From Candidatus Vogelbacteria bacterium (GTDB lineage: Bacteria > Patescibacteriota > Minisyncoccia > Phycocordibacterales > XYD1-FULL-46-19), in assembly GCA_903825615.1 (NCBI GenBank), contig CAIKBK010000106.1, forward strand, positions 1 through 9,351: 9,351 bases of DNA. Reading direction: 5' to 3'. Each line of letters starts with the position of its first letter. Positions within the stretch are counted from its first letter, which is position 1. The notes under the pieces were generated by a model that was not told the DNA's origin, searched no databases, and saw only the letters and a list, made by a program, of their open reading frames with translations. Positions 1-5,420 of this stretch are shown here, one piece after another. The translations under genes were made by a program, and so were the position numbers.

Positions 1-1036
1 TGGAGAGTTTGGCGGGGGTGGGGAAAGTAACACGAATAAGTAGGTCGCCACGACGAGAGCCACCACGAACGGGCACGCCCTTACCTTTGACGCGCAAGAT
101 CTCACCATAAGTAATACCGGCCGGCACTTTGAGGGTCAGTGGGCCATCAAGCGTCTCAAGTTTGTAATCGGTACCAAGGAGAGCATCGGTTAATTTAATT
201 TTAATCTCGGTGACAAGGTCGTAACCAGCGCGCTTCCACATATTATTTTTCTCAATATGGACTTTGACATACAAATCTCCCGCTTGGCCACCAAAGACCG
301 CTTCGCCAAGACCCGCGAGACGAATCATCTCGCCCGCTTCGAGGCCGGCCGGAACTTTAACCTTAATGTTCTCCTGTTTGTTTAAAACACCTTCGCCACG
401 GCAAGTTTGGCATTTTTTCTCGGGCACTTCACCACGACCCTGACAGACATCGCATTCACGGGATGATTGGAAGACACCAAAGATTGAACGTCTGGTCTCA
501 TTGACCTTGCCCTTACCCCCGCAAGTTGGGCACTTCTTCATTTGCGAGCCGGCTTCGGCCCCCGAACCATGGCAAGTATCGCATTGGCTGATCTTATTAA
601 TTAAAATTTGTCGCTCAACGCCGAAGATGGCTTCTTTAAAACTAATTTGGATATCGACAGAGATATCTCTACCTCTTCTGGTTCGACTTCGCTCACCACC
701 TCTGCCACCAAACATTTCTCCGAAGATATCACCTAAATCAAATTCAAATCCCTGACCTCCATTTGCATTTTGGAAACCAGAGAAATCAAAACCACCGAAG
801 CCTTGTCCACCGCCAAAGCCTCCACTGGCTCCCGCTTCACCAAATTGATCATATTGCGTGCGTTTATTGTCATCGGAAAGAATCTGGTAGGCCTCGTTGA
901 TCTCCTTGAACTTAGCTTCATCACCGCCTTGTTTGTCGGGGTGGTATTTATGGGCAAGTTTATGGAAGGCCTTTTTGACCTCCTCCTTAGAGGCCCCCTT
1001 CTCCACGCCGAGAGTTTTATAATAATCCTTAGCCAT
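1..1036 (-). CDS. dnaJ: Chaperone protein DnaJ (Hsp40), C-terminus cut by window edge
   Basis: Type I DnaJ, the cytosolic J-domain co-chaperone that stimulates DnaK ATP hydrolysis and delivers unfolded substrates. My translation from the ATG at 1036 gives 345 codons without a stop. Residues 1-69 are the J domain with the catalytic HPD at 32-34. Residues about 70-115 are a Gly/Phe-rich region. Four zinc-binding CxxCxGxG motifs lie at 152-159 (CDTCHGSG), 169-176 (CPTCGGKG), 195-202 (CDVCQGRG) and 209-216 (CQTCRGEG), followed by the C-terminal substrate-binding domains. Family members are about 370-380 residues, so roughly the last 25-40 are outside the window. There is no Shine-Dalgarno; a TATAAT box ends 12 nt before the ATG, which suggests a nearly leaderless mRNA. 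The gene follows grpE and dnaK on the same strand but is separated from them by an opposite-strand gene. The assignment is firm. Confidence 0.97.
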   Translation of the reverse strand, partial: MAKDYYKTLGVEKGASKEEVKKAFHKLAHKYHPDKQGGDEAKFKEINEAYQILSDDNKRTQYDQFGEAGASGGFGGGQGFGGFDFSGFQNANGGQGFEFDLGDIFGEMFGGRGGERSRTRRGRDISVDIQISFKEAIFGVERQILINKISQCDTCHGSGAEAGSQMKKCPTCGGKGKVNETRRSIFGVFQSSRECDVCQGRGEVPEKKCQTCRGEGVLNKQENIKVKVPAGLEAGEMIRLAGLGEAVFGGQAGDLYVKVHIEKNNMWKRAGYDLVTEIKIKLTDALLGTDYKLETLDGPLTLKVPAGITYGEILRVKGKGVPVRGGSRRGDLLIRVTFPTPAKLS

Positions 1037-1048
1037 ATAGTGAATTTT

Positions 1049-1077
1049 ATTATACTGCACAAGGCCCTTTGGGGCAA
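1049..1077 (-). promoter_or_regulatory. Probable housekeeping-sigma promoter of dnaJ
   Basis: Read on the minus strand, TTGCCC (1077-1072) is followed by a 17-bp spacer and a perfect TATAAT (1054-1049). The -10 hexamer ends only 12 nt before the dnaJ ATG, so the predicted transcript would start about 5-6 nt upstream of the start codon or at it. The -35 matches consensus at 4 of 6 positions. No HrcA (CIRCE) operator is visible. The call rests on motif and spacing only. Confidence 0.6.
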
Positions 1078-1108
1078 GATGGCCATATTTTTTATAGGAC
1101 AATAAAAC

Positions 1109-1123
1109 TTGACAAATAGTCAA
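1109..1123. repeat. Short inverted repeat over the -35 box, possible operator
   Basis: The arms TTGAC (1109-1113) and GTCAA (1119-1123) are perfect reverse complements around a 5-nt spacer. The left arm forms most of the -35 box of the plus-strand promoter. A dimeric regulator could bind here, but 5-bp arms can occur by chance and part of the left arm is dictated by the -35 consensus. Confidence 0.3.
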
Positions 1124-1137
1124 ATTGGGTGTACAAT
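1109..1137 (+). promoter_or_regulatory. Strong sigma70-type promoter of the plus-strand gene
   Basis: TTGACA (1109-1114), a 17-bp spacer and TACAAT (1132-1137) match the housekeeping consensus at 11 of 12 positions with ideal spacing. Predicted transcription starts near 1144, giving a leader of about 60 nt before the ATG at 1203. The promoter lies back to back with that of dnaJ; the two -35 boxes are 31 bp apart. It is the best-matching promoter in the window. Confidence 0.85.
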
Positions 1138-1184
1138 GGAAAGAGGATAGTAAATGTGCCCGAAATAAGGGCTTGGACGTTGTT

Positions 1185-1194
1185 AAGGAAGGAG
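1185..1194 (+). promoter_or_regulatory. Strong Shine-Dalgarno of the plus-strand gene
   Basis: AAGGAAGGAG ends 8 nt before the ATG at 1203, an ideal position. It decides the start: the in-frame ATG at 1125 lies inside the promoter, upstream of the predicted transcription start, and has no such site. None of the other genes in the window whose start is visible has a comparable motif. Confidence 0.85.
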
Positions 1195-1202
1195 ATTCAC
1201 CC

Positions 1203-1589
1203 ATGAAGAACAAGAGTAAGGATCCGAAGCAAGAAAGCGAGAAATCGCGTCTTGGGAGGGCGTTAGCCGAAGCCAAACGCCGGACCGAAAGCGTTGAGGA
1301 TCTCGAGCATGACGACGATATCGTGGTGGCCATGGCTTGTAAGAGAGCCCACGAAAACTGGCCGGAGATCTTGAAAACCCTCGAAGGGGCGGTCAATGAC
1401 TACTTCAAAGGAGAAGGACCTCAGTCCATCGAGGTGAGGTTCAAGATAGCTTTCCATGGTCGAGACGGGATGGTTTGGGCGGCTGCCTATGAGGGAGCCA
1501 TCCGAGCGCTTCTGCCCGAGGGCTTCACCGCCGAAGACGACCGGACAGTCTGTTTTCCGGAATCTTCGGCCTTCAGCATCAACTGGTGA
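1203..1589 (+). CDS. Hypothetical protein of 128 residues, divergent from dnaJ
   Basis: I do not recognise this protein. Residues 1-40 are highly charged and Lys/Arg/Glu-rich, probably disordered or a basic helix. The rest looks like a small soluble alpha/beta domain: a helix (about 44-65), a strand (about 74-84, ending in FHGRDG), an amphipathic helix rich in Ala and aromatic residues (about 86-98) and a C-terminal strand ending FSINW. No signal peptide, membrane segment or Cys cluster is visible. It has its own near-consensus promoter, a strong Shine-Dalgarno and a terminator about 40 nt after its TGA, so it is probably a well-expressed monocistronic gene. It interrupts the dnaK-dnaJ order on the opposite strand. 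My hand count gives about 55% G+C, higher than samples of dnaK. Horizontal acquisition is plausible but not shown; a stress or chaperone link from its position is guesswork. Confidence 0.8.
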   Translation: MKNKSKDPKQESEKSRLGRALAEAKRRTESVEDLEHDDDIVVAMACKRAHENWPEILKTLEGAVNDYFKGEGPQSIEVRFKIAFHGRDGMVWAAAYEGAIRALLPEGFTAEDDRTVCFPESSAFSINW

Positions 1590-1629
1590 CAACAAGGTTA
1601 CCCTGTACCCCCCCCGCTGCTGCGCAAAC

Positions 1630-1662
1630 GGAAAAATCCGCTTGCCTCCGGCGGGTTTTTCC
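1630..1662. terminator. Bidirectional intrinsic terminator between the hypothetical gene and dnaK
   Basis: The arms 1630-1641 (GGAAAAATCCGC) and 1651-1662 (GCGGGTTTTTCC) pair over 12 bp with one G-U wobble and a 9-nt loop. Each strand reads a GC-rich core followed by TTTTT, so it can stop both the plus-strand gene (TGA at 1589) and dnaK (TAA at 1679) arriving from the other side. It makes transcriptional read-through from dnaK into dnaJ unlikely. Confidence 0.85.
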
Positions 1663-1678
1663 ATTTCAAAAATTTTAA

Positions 1679-3571
1679 TTATTTAGTTTCGGCGTCTCTT
1701 ACGTTCCCCTCGCCGGTTTGTTGTGTGTCATCTTTCTTCTCTTCAGCTGGAGGGGTTTGGTTCTTCATCATGGCTTCGCCGATTTTTTGCATTTCTTGTG
1801 AGAGGGCTTCAGTCGCTGTTTTGATAGCGGTAAGATCTTCGCCATCCTTTACTCCCTTCAATGCCGTAATTTTATCTTCGACTCCCCTCTTAATTTCTTC
1901 ACCAATTTTTCCCTCCGCATCTTTCAAGCTTTTTTCAGCCGTGTAGATAAGTTGATCAGCCATATTGCGCGTATCAATTACTTCCCTTTTCTTTTTATCT
2001 TCTTCAGCATGCAATTCGGCATCTTTTTTCATTTTCTCAATATCTTCTTTACTTAAACTCGTTTTGGCTTCAATGCGAATCGATTGCTCTTTATTAGTGG
2101 CTTTATCTTTGGCTTTGACTGACAAAATACCATTCGCATCAAGATCGAAGGTAACTTCAACTTGCGGTAAGCCGCGCGGAGACGGCGGAATACCATCTAA
2201 GATAAAACGTCCGAGTGTTTTATTATCAGCGGCCAACTCGCGTTCGCCCTGCACAATGTGGATCTCCACCGAAGTTTGATTATCAGCGGCGGTTGAGAAA
2301 ACTTGAGAGCGTGAAGTTGGGATAGTGGTATTGCGATCAATAATCTTGGTTGCGACGCCACCCATAGTCTCAATCCCGAGCGAAAGCGGAGTGACATCAA
2401 GCAAAAGAACATCTTTAACATCACCGGCAAAGATCCCGCCTTGGATAGCGGCTCCGAGCGCCACCACTTCATCAGGGTTAATTGTTCGGTTTGGTTCTTT
2501 GCCAAATAGATTCTTAACGGCTTCTTGGATAGCTGGCATACGCGTTTGACCGCCAACCATAATAATTTCATCAATATCGCTAATTTTGAAGCCCGAGGCA
2601 TCCATGGCGCGCTTGGTAATCTCAATGGAGCGATCGATAAACTCACGCGCCAGATCTTCAAGTGTCGCTTTGGTCATACTCATATTGAGATGCACTGGGC
2701 CCGAGGCATCAGAGCTGATAAATGGGATGTTAATCTCGGTTTGATTCATGGTGGAGAGTTCGTGCTTGGCTTTCTCGGCCGCCTCTTTCAAGCGTTGGAG
2801 CGCCAGTTCGTCCTTGGTGATGTCTAAACCGTTTTGTTTTTTAAATTCATCGCCAATCCACTTAATAATCTTCTGATCAATGTCTTCACCGCCCATATGA
2901 GAGTCGCCATCGGTTGATTTAACTTGGATGCTCTGCTCTTCGCTCCCACCAATTATTTCCAAAACGGAGACATCAAAAGTTCCCCCACCGAAGTCATAGA
3001 CGACAACTTGTTCATCTTTTTTCTTATCCAAACCATAAGCGAGAGCCGCGGCTGTTGGTTCATTAATAATACGGCGTACCTTGAAGCCGGCAATTTCACC
3101 AGCATCCTTGGTCGCCTTGCGTTGTGAGTCGTCGAAATAAGCCGGCACGGTAATAACCGCTTCTTCAATTTTCTCACCCAGTTTGGCTTCGGCATCATGC
3201 TTTAATTTCTGTAGAATCTGCGCCGAGACCTCTTCTGGTCTTAGACTCTTATCGCCCATTTTTACCTGCACACCGCCATCAGTGGATTGCTCCATGACGA
3301 AAGGCACCAGACCCTTGTCTTTCTGTATATTGGGGTCATTAAACTTGTGACCCATCAAACGTTTGATGCCCGAGATAGTATTTTTAGGATTAGTAATCGC
3401 CTGACGCTTGGCGAGTTGCCCCACCAGCCTCTCGCCGGCCTTAGACATGGCCACAATAGATGGCGTGGTCCTCATGCCTTCGACGTTCTCAACAATCTTG
3501 GGAGAACCGCCTTCAACTACCGCCATCGCGGAGTTGGTCGTACCTAAATCAATACCTAGAATTTTTGCCAT
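1679..3571 (-). CDS. dnaK: Chaperone protein DnaK (Hsp70)
   Basis: ATP-dependent cytosolic Hsp70 that binds exposed hydrophobic peptides and works with DnaJ and GrpE. The 630 residues match the family length (E. coli 638). The nucleotide-binding domain opens with GIDLGTTNS at 6-14 and contains [24 protein letters not shown], the phosphate-2 loop [10 protein letters not shown] and [11 protein letters not shown]. The interdomain linker [13 protein letters not shown] follows, then the beta-sandwich substrate domain and a helical lid. The subdomain after the first NBD lobe is full length, as in Gram-negative DnaKs; the short Firmicutes form lacks this insert. The tail is acidic and ends VRDAETK, loosely resembling the usual VVDAE(F/Y) ending. 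The gene starts 36 bp after grpE and probably shares its promoter. There is no Shine-Dalgarno before the ATG, but the N-terminus aligns exactly. The assignment is certain. Confidence 0.99.
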   Translation of the reverse strand: MAKILGIDLGTTNSAMAVVEGGSPKIVENVEGMRTTPSIVAMSKAGERLVGQLAKRQAITNPKNTISGIKRLMGHKFNDPNIQKDKGLVPFVMEQSTDGGVQVKMGDKSLRPEEVSAQILQKLKHDAEAKLGEKIEEAVITVPAYFDDSQRKATKDAGEIAGFKVRRIINEPTAAALAYGLDKKKDEQVVVYDFGGGTFDVSVLEIIGGSEEQSIQVKSTDGDSHMGGEDIDQKIIKWIGDEFKKQNGLDITKDELALQRLKEAAEKAKHELSTMNQTEINIPFISSDASGPVHLNMSMTKATLEDLAREFIDRSIEITKRAMDASGFKISDIDEIIMVGGQTRMPAIQEAVKNLFGKEPNRTINPDEVVALGAAIQGGIFAGDVKDVLLLDVTPLSLGIETMGGVATKIIDRNTTIPTSRSQVFSTAADNQTSVEIHIVQGERELAADNKTLGRFILDGIPPSPRGLPQVEVTFDLDANGILSVKAKDKATNKEQSIRIEAKTSLSKEDIEKMKKDAELHAEEDKKKREVIDTRNMADQLIYTAEKSLKDAEGKIGEEIKRGVEDKITALKGVKDGEDLTAIKTATEALSQEMQKIGEAMMKNQTPPAEEKKDDTQQTGEGNVRDAETK

Positions 3572-3585
3572 ATTGTTTTTACTTG

Positions 3586-3602
3586 CCCCGTTATAAGCGG
3601 GG
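3586..3602 (-). other. GC hairpin in the grpE-dnaK intergenic gap
   Basis: CCCCG (3586-3590) and CGGGG (3598-3602) form a perfect 5-bp GC stem with a 7-nt AT-rich loop in the 36-bp gap, 14 nt upstream of the dnaK ATG. No T-run follows it, so it is not a terminator. It might protect a processed dnaK mRNA end or tune dnaK translation; function is unknown. Confidence 0.35.
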
Positions 3603-3607
3603 TGAAA

Positions 3608-4180
3608 TTAATGTTTATAATGCTTAACTTTAACACTCGCCGGTCGAATAATTTTATTTTGCATTTTATAACCTTTTTTAATTATTTCAACTATCTCGTC
3701 GTCTTCTTTTTCTTTCTCGGTTGGGACAGTCCCGATTGATTCTTGTTCGTGATGATTGAATTTTTCTCCAATCTTGGGGTTGACCTCTTCGACGCCGTGA
3801 TCACGCAGGATATTTTGTAATTGATTATAGATATATTCTATACCTTTGCGCCAATTCTCGGGGGCTTGTAGCCAGGCTTCTTTATTGCTGAAAGCGAGTT
3901 CAAAACTGTCAGCGAGAGTGAAGAGGTCTGCGAGCACTCCTTCTTTGGCCCATTTGGCGAGCTCGTGACTGTTTGCCTCATGTTCTTTTTTAAGGTTCAG
4001 GTAATCGGCTTTGGCTCGTTGCCAACCGGCCAGATAATCACCCCGCTCGGTGTGGCAGGTCTTGAGTTCGGTCCGAAGTTTTTTTAATTTATCGGCCATA
4101 TCAATTCCCTCTGGAGTGTTATCCTCCAGATTTTCTTCAAATTCAAAATCTTCCTCTTCTTTTAGGTTTTTATCAGTCAT
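3608..4180 (-). CDS. grpE: Nucleotide exchange factor GrpE
   Basis: GrpE is a cytosolic dimer that releases ADP from DnaK. At 190 residues it has the usual length. The first 30 residues are acidic and likely disordered. About 30-75 form the long charged coiled-coil helix (LKKLRTELKTCHTERGDYLAGW, then RAKADYLNLKKE), about 80-130 the helical bundle (LADLFTLADSFELAF), and about 130-190 the beta domain that contacts DnaK. The family signature usually reading GxxFDPxxHEA appears here as GEKFNHHEQES, a divergent but recognisable form, and the end shows the typical GYKMQNKIIRPASVKV. It has its own promoter just upstream and is followed by dnaK after 36 bp. hrcA, which often precedes grpE, is absent. 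No Shine-Dalgarno is seen; the next in-frame ATG would cut off only the acidic tail, so the start is slightly uncertain. Confidence 0.96.
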   Translation of the reverse strand: MTDKNLKEEEDFEFEENLEDNTPEGIDMADKLKKLRTELKTCHTERGDYLAGWQRAKADYLNLKKEHEANSHELAKWAKEGVLADLFTLADSFELAFSNKEAWLQAPENWRKGIEYIYNQLQNILRDHGVEEVNPKIGEKFNHHEQESIGTVPTEKEKEDDEIVEIIKKGYKMQNKIIRPASVKVKHYKH

Positions 4181-4200
4181 AAAAGCCGATTATTTGTTCT

Positions 4201-4228
4201 ATTGTAACACTTTTGCTAAAGCTTTCAA
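4201..4228 (-). promoter_or_regulatory. Probable promoter of grpE-dnaK
   Basis: On the minus strand TTGAAA (4228-4223), a 16-bp spacer and TACAAT (4206-4201) resemble a housekeeping promoter. Predicted start near 4194 leaves a leader of about 14 nt without a Shine-Dalgarno. The extended -35 reads CTTGAAA, which equals the sigma32 -35 consensus, but the -10 is not the CCCCAT type. No CIRCE repeat is present. Confidence 0.65.
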
Positions 4229-4236
4229 GTAGACGA

Positions 4237-4269
4237 AACCAGCCCAATCCCTTAAGGATTGGGCTGGTT
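4237..4269 (-). terminator. Hairpin between rpsI and grpE, probable terminator of the ribosomal operon
   Basis: The arms 4237-4250 (AACCAGCCCAATCC) and 4256-4269 are perfect 14-bp complements with a 5-nt loop, starting 7 bp after the rpsI stop codon. Minus-strand RNA would have only a short U-run after the stem (GGUUUCG), whereas the plus-strand reading is followed by GAATTTTT. It probably ends the rpsI message, perhaps leakily. Confidence 0.7.
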
Positions 4270-4275
4270 GAATTT

Positions 4276-4689
4276 TTAACGCTTGGACCATTGAGGAGAC
4301 TTGCGAGCTTTCTTTAAACCGAACTTGCGGCGCTCCTTTTCGCGAGCATCACGAGTCAGCATTTTTTCTTTTTTAATCAGAGGTTTGATTTCTGGTTTGA
4401 TTTTGATGATGGCGCGACCGAGACCCATTACTAAAGCATCAGCATGAGCGCTAATTCCCCCACCGACAATCTTGGCAGAAATAGCGTAGGCGCCATGTTC
4501 ACCGATCTTAGCTAAGGCTTTCTTAACGCGCTCGCGCATCTCAATAGTTGGGAAATAGGCGTCTAAGGTCTTACTATTAACAATTAGGCTATCTTTACTC
4601 GCCTTGGTGAGACGGACACGAGCGGTGGCCGTCTTGCGACGCCCGACACCTTCAAAATATTTTTCTTTAGTAGTAGTTGCAGTTGCCAT
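4276..4689 (-). CDS. rpsI: 30S ribosomal protein S9 (uS9)
   Basis: uS9 sits in the head of the small subunit, and its C-terminal tail reaches the P-site tRNA. The 137 residues show the family features in order: GVGRRKTATARVRL near the N-terminus (about 15-28), the central segment with KIVGGGISAHADAL where other bacteria have VxGGGxSGQAGA, GLGRAI, then the basic tail with LTRDAREKERRKFGLKKARKSPQWSKR split over the last 27 residues, ending in the conserved SKR (usual form APQFSKR). The start lies 1 bp after the rplM stop, so rplM and rpsI are probably translationally coupled; this pair is a near-universal operon. No Shine-Dalgarno precedes the ATG. The assignment is certain. Confidence 0.98.
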   Translation of the reverse strand: MATATTTKEKYFEGVGRRKTATARVRLTKASKDSLIVNSKTLDAYFPTIEMRERVKKALAKIGEHGAYAISAKIVGGGISAHADALVMGLGRAIIKIKPEIKPLIKKEKMLTRDAREKERRKFGLKKARKSPQWSKR

Positions 4690-4690
4690 A

Positions 4691-5056
4691 TTATTCAGTG
4701 ATTATTAAATTTTTCATCATTACGGCGCGCAAGCGATTGGCTGGCAACATTCCGTAAACCGCTTTTTTAATTGGCTCGGCCCAGCCCTTCTTCTCGATCA
4801 TCCGACCCAAAGTCGTCTCGCGCAAACCACCAGGGTGACCAGTATAGTGTTTATAGACCTTCTCCTTCAGCTTCTTTTGGGTGGCATCAATACGACTCGC
4901 GTTAATAACTTTAACAGTAACTTTTGGCGCTAAGTGCTTAACAAAAGTAGTGGTATCTTTACCACGCAGAACTTTAGCTACTTCAGAGGCAACACGACCG
5001 AGGGCTTGGCCGGTGGCATCAATCACATATTCTTTTTTCTCAGTTTGCTTTTCCAT
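4691..5056 (-). CDS. rplM: 50S ribosomal protein L13 (uL13), short C-terminus
   Basis: uL13 is an early-assembly protein of the large subunit. I choose the ATG at 5056 (MEKQTEKKEYVIDATGQ, 121 residues) because it starts 4 bp after rplQ; an in-frame ATG at 5074 would overlap rplQ by 14 bp and add only MNLYNF. Family motifs are VIDATGQALGRVAS (about 11-24), LRGKDTTTFVKH, the VINASRID strand, YKHYTGHPGGLRE and KAVYGMLPANRLRAVMMKNL. Other bacterial L13 proteins are about 140-150 residues and continue after this with a tail containing HPHxAQxP; here the protein stops at LIITE. No frameshift is evident because rpsI begins 1 bp later. The assignment is firm and the short tail looks real. Confidence 0.96.
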   Translation of the reverse strand: MEKQTEKKEYVIDATGQALGRVASEVAKVLRGKDTTTFVKHLAPKVTVKVINASRIDATQKKLKEKVYKHYTGHPGGLRETTLGRMIEKKGWAEPIKKAVYGMLPANRLRAVMMKNLIITE

Positions 5057-5060
5057 AAAA

Positions 5061-5414
5061 TTATACAAATTCAATCACGGCCATTGGGCTACCATCACTT
5101 AGGCGGCGGCCAAGTTTAGTAATGCGAGTATAGCCACCACGGCGCGCGACAAAGCGGGGGCCAAGTTCAGTAAACAATTTAGCCGTAACTCTTTTGTTCT
5201 GACCGAGTTTCTCAATCACGAGACGGCGGTTGGCCAAAGTATCTTTCTTCGCCTTGGTCACCAACTTCTCAACATAAGGACGAATCTCCTTAGCCTTTGG
5301 TTCAGTCGTGGTAATCTTCTCTTTCAAAATAAGATTGCTCGCCAAAGAGCGTACGAGAGCGGTACGGACTTTCTTAACACGATTGAATTTTCGGCCTTTG
5401 GCTTGGTGACGCAT
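5061..5414 (-). CDS. rplQ: 50S ribosomal protein L17 (bL17)
   Basis: bL17 lies near the polypeptide exit tunnel of the large subunit. The 117 residues match the usual 115-130. The conserved start MRHQAKGRKFNRVKKVRTAL corresponds to the family pattern MRHxxxGRKLxRxxxHRxAL, followed by LASNLILKEKITTTEPKAKE (the family's I-T-T-xx-RAKE stretch, with PKAKE here), LVTKAKKDT, NRR, a GPRFVARRGGYTRI segment near residue 90 and a short C-terminal strand PMAVIEFV. It follows rpoA after 6 bp, the standard bacterial order. There is no Shine-Dalgarno in front of the ATG. The assignment is certain. Confidence 0.98.
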   Translation of the reverse strand: MRHQAKGRKFNRVKKVRTALVRSLASNLILKEKITTTEPKAKEIRPYVEKLVTKAKKDTLANRRLVIEKLGQNKRVTAKLFTELGPRFVARRGGYTRITKLGRRLSDGSPMAVIEFV

Positions 5415-5420
5415 AATAAT

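Noticed and set aside
501..1105. Plus- and minus-strand ORFs overlapping dnaJ
   Set aside because: The dnaJ frame carries the HPD and all four zinc motifs in this stretch; the others are shadows in alternative frames.
1154..1168. Four-codon upstream ORF (MCPK) in the leader of the plus-strand gene, overlapping a GCCC/GGGC mini-hairpin
   Set aside because: The predicted transcript starts near 1144, which removes or truncates its possible ribosome site, and such short ORFs are common by chance.
1125..1202. Longer start of the plus-strand gene at the ATG at 1125
   Set aside because: It lies inside the promoter, upstream of the predicted transcription start, and has no Shine-Dalgarno, while the ATG at 1203 has an ideal one.
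1608..1615. Run of eight C after the hypothetical gene
   Set aside because: It is outside any coding sequence, so a phase-variation role is not supported.
1263..1664. 133-residue minus-strand ORF opposite the hypothetical gene
   Set aside because: Its ATG lies in the terminator arm, it has no Shine-Dalgarno or promoter, and the plus-strand ORF has all expression signals.
4207..4222. CIRCE-like TTAGCA and AGTGTTA halves upstream of grpE
   Set aside because: Arms and spacing do not match TTAGCACTC-N9-GAGTGCTAA; the similarity is partial and the gap is far too short.
5060..5065. TATAAT just before rplM on the minus strand as an internal promoter
   Set aside because: No acceptable -35 box lies 16-18 bp upstream and there is no extended -10 TGn; it overlaps the rplQ stop codon.
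5056..5074. Earlier rplM start giving an extra MNLYNF
   Set aside because: It overlaps rplQ by 14 bp and adds nothing conserved; the ATG at 5056 fits the family N-terminus.
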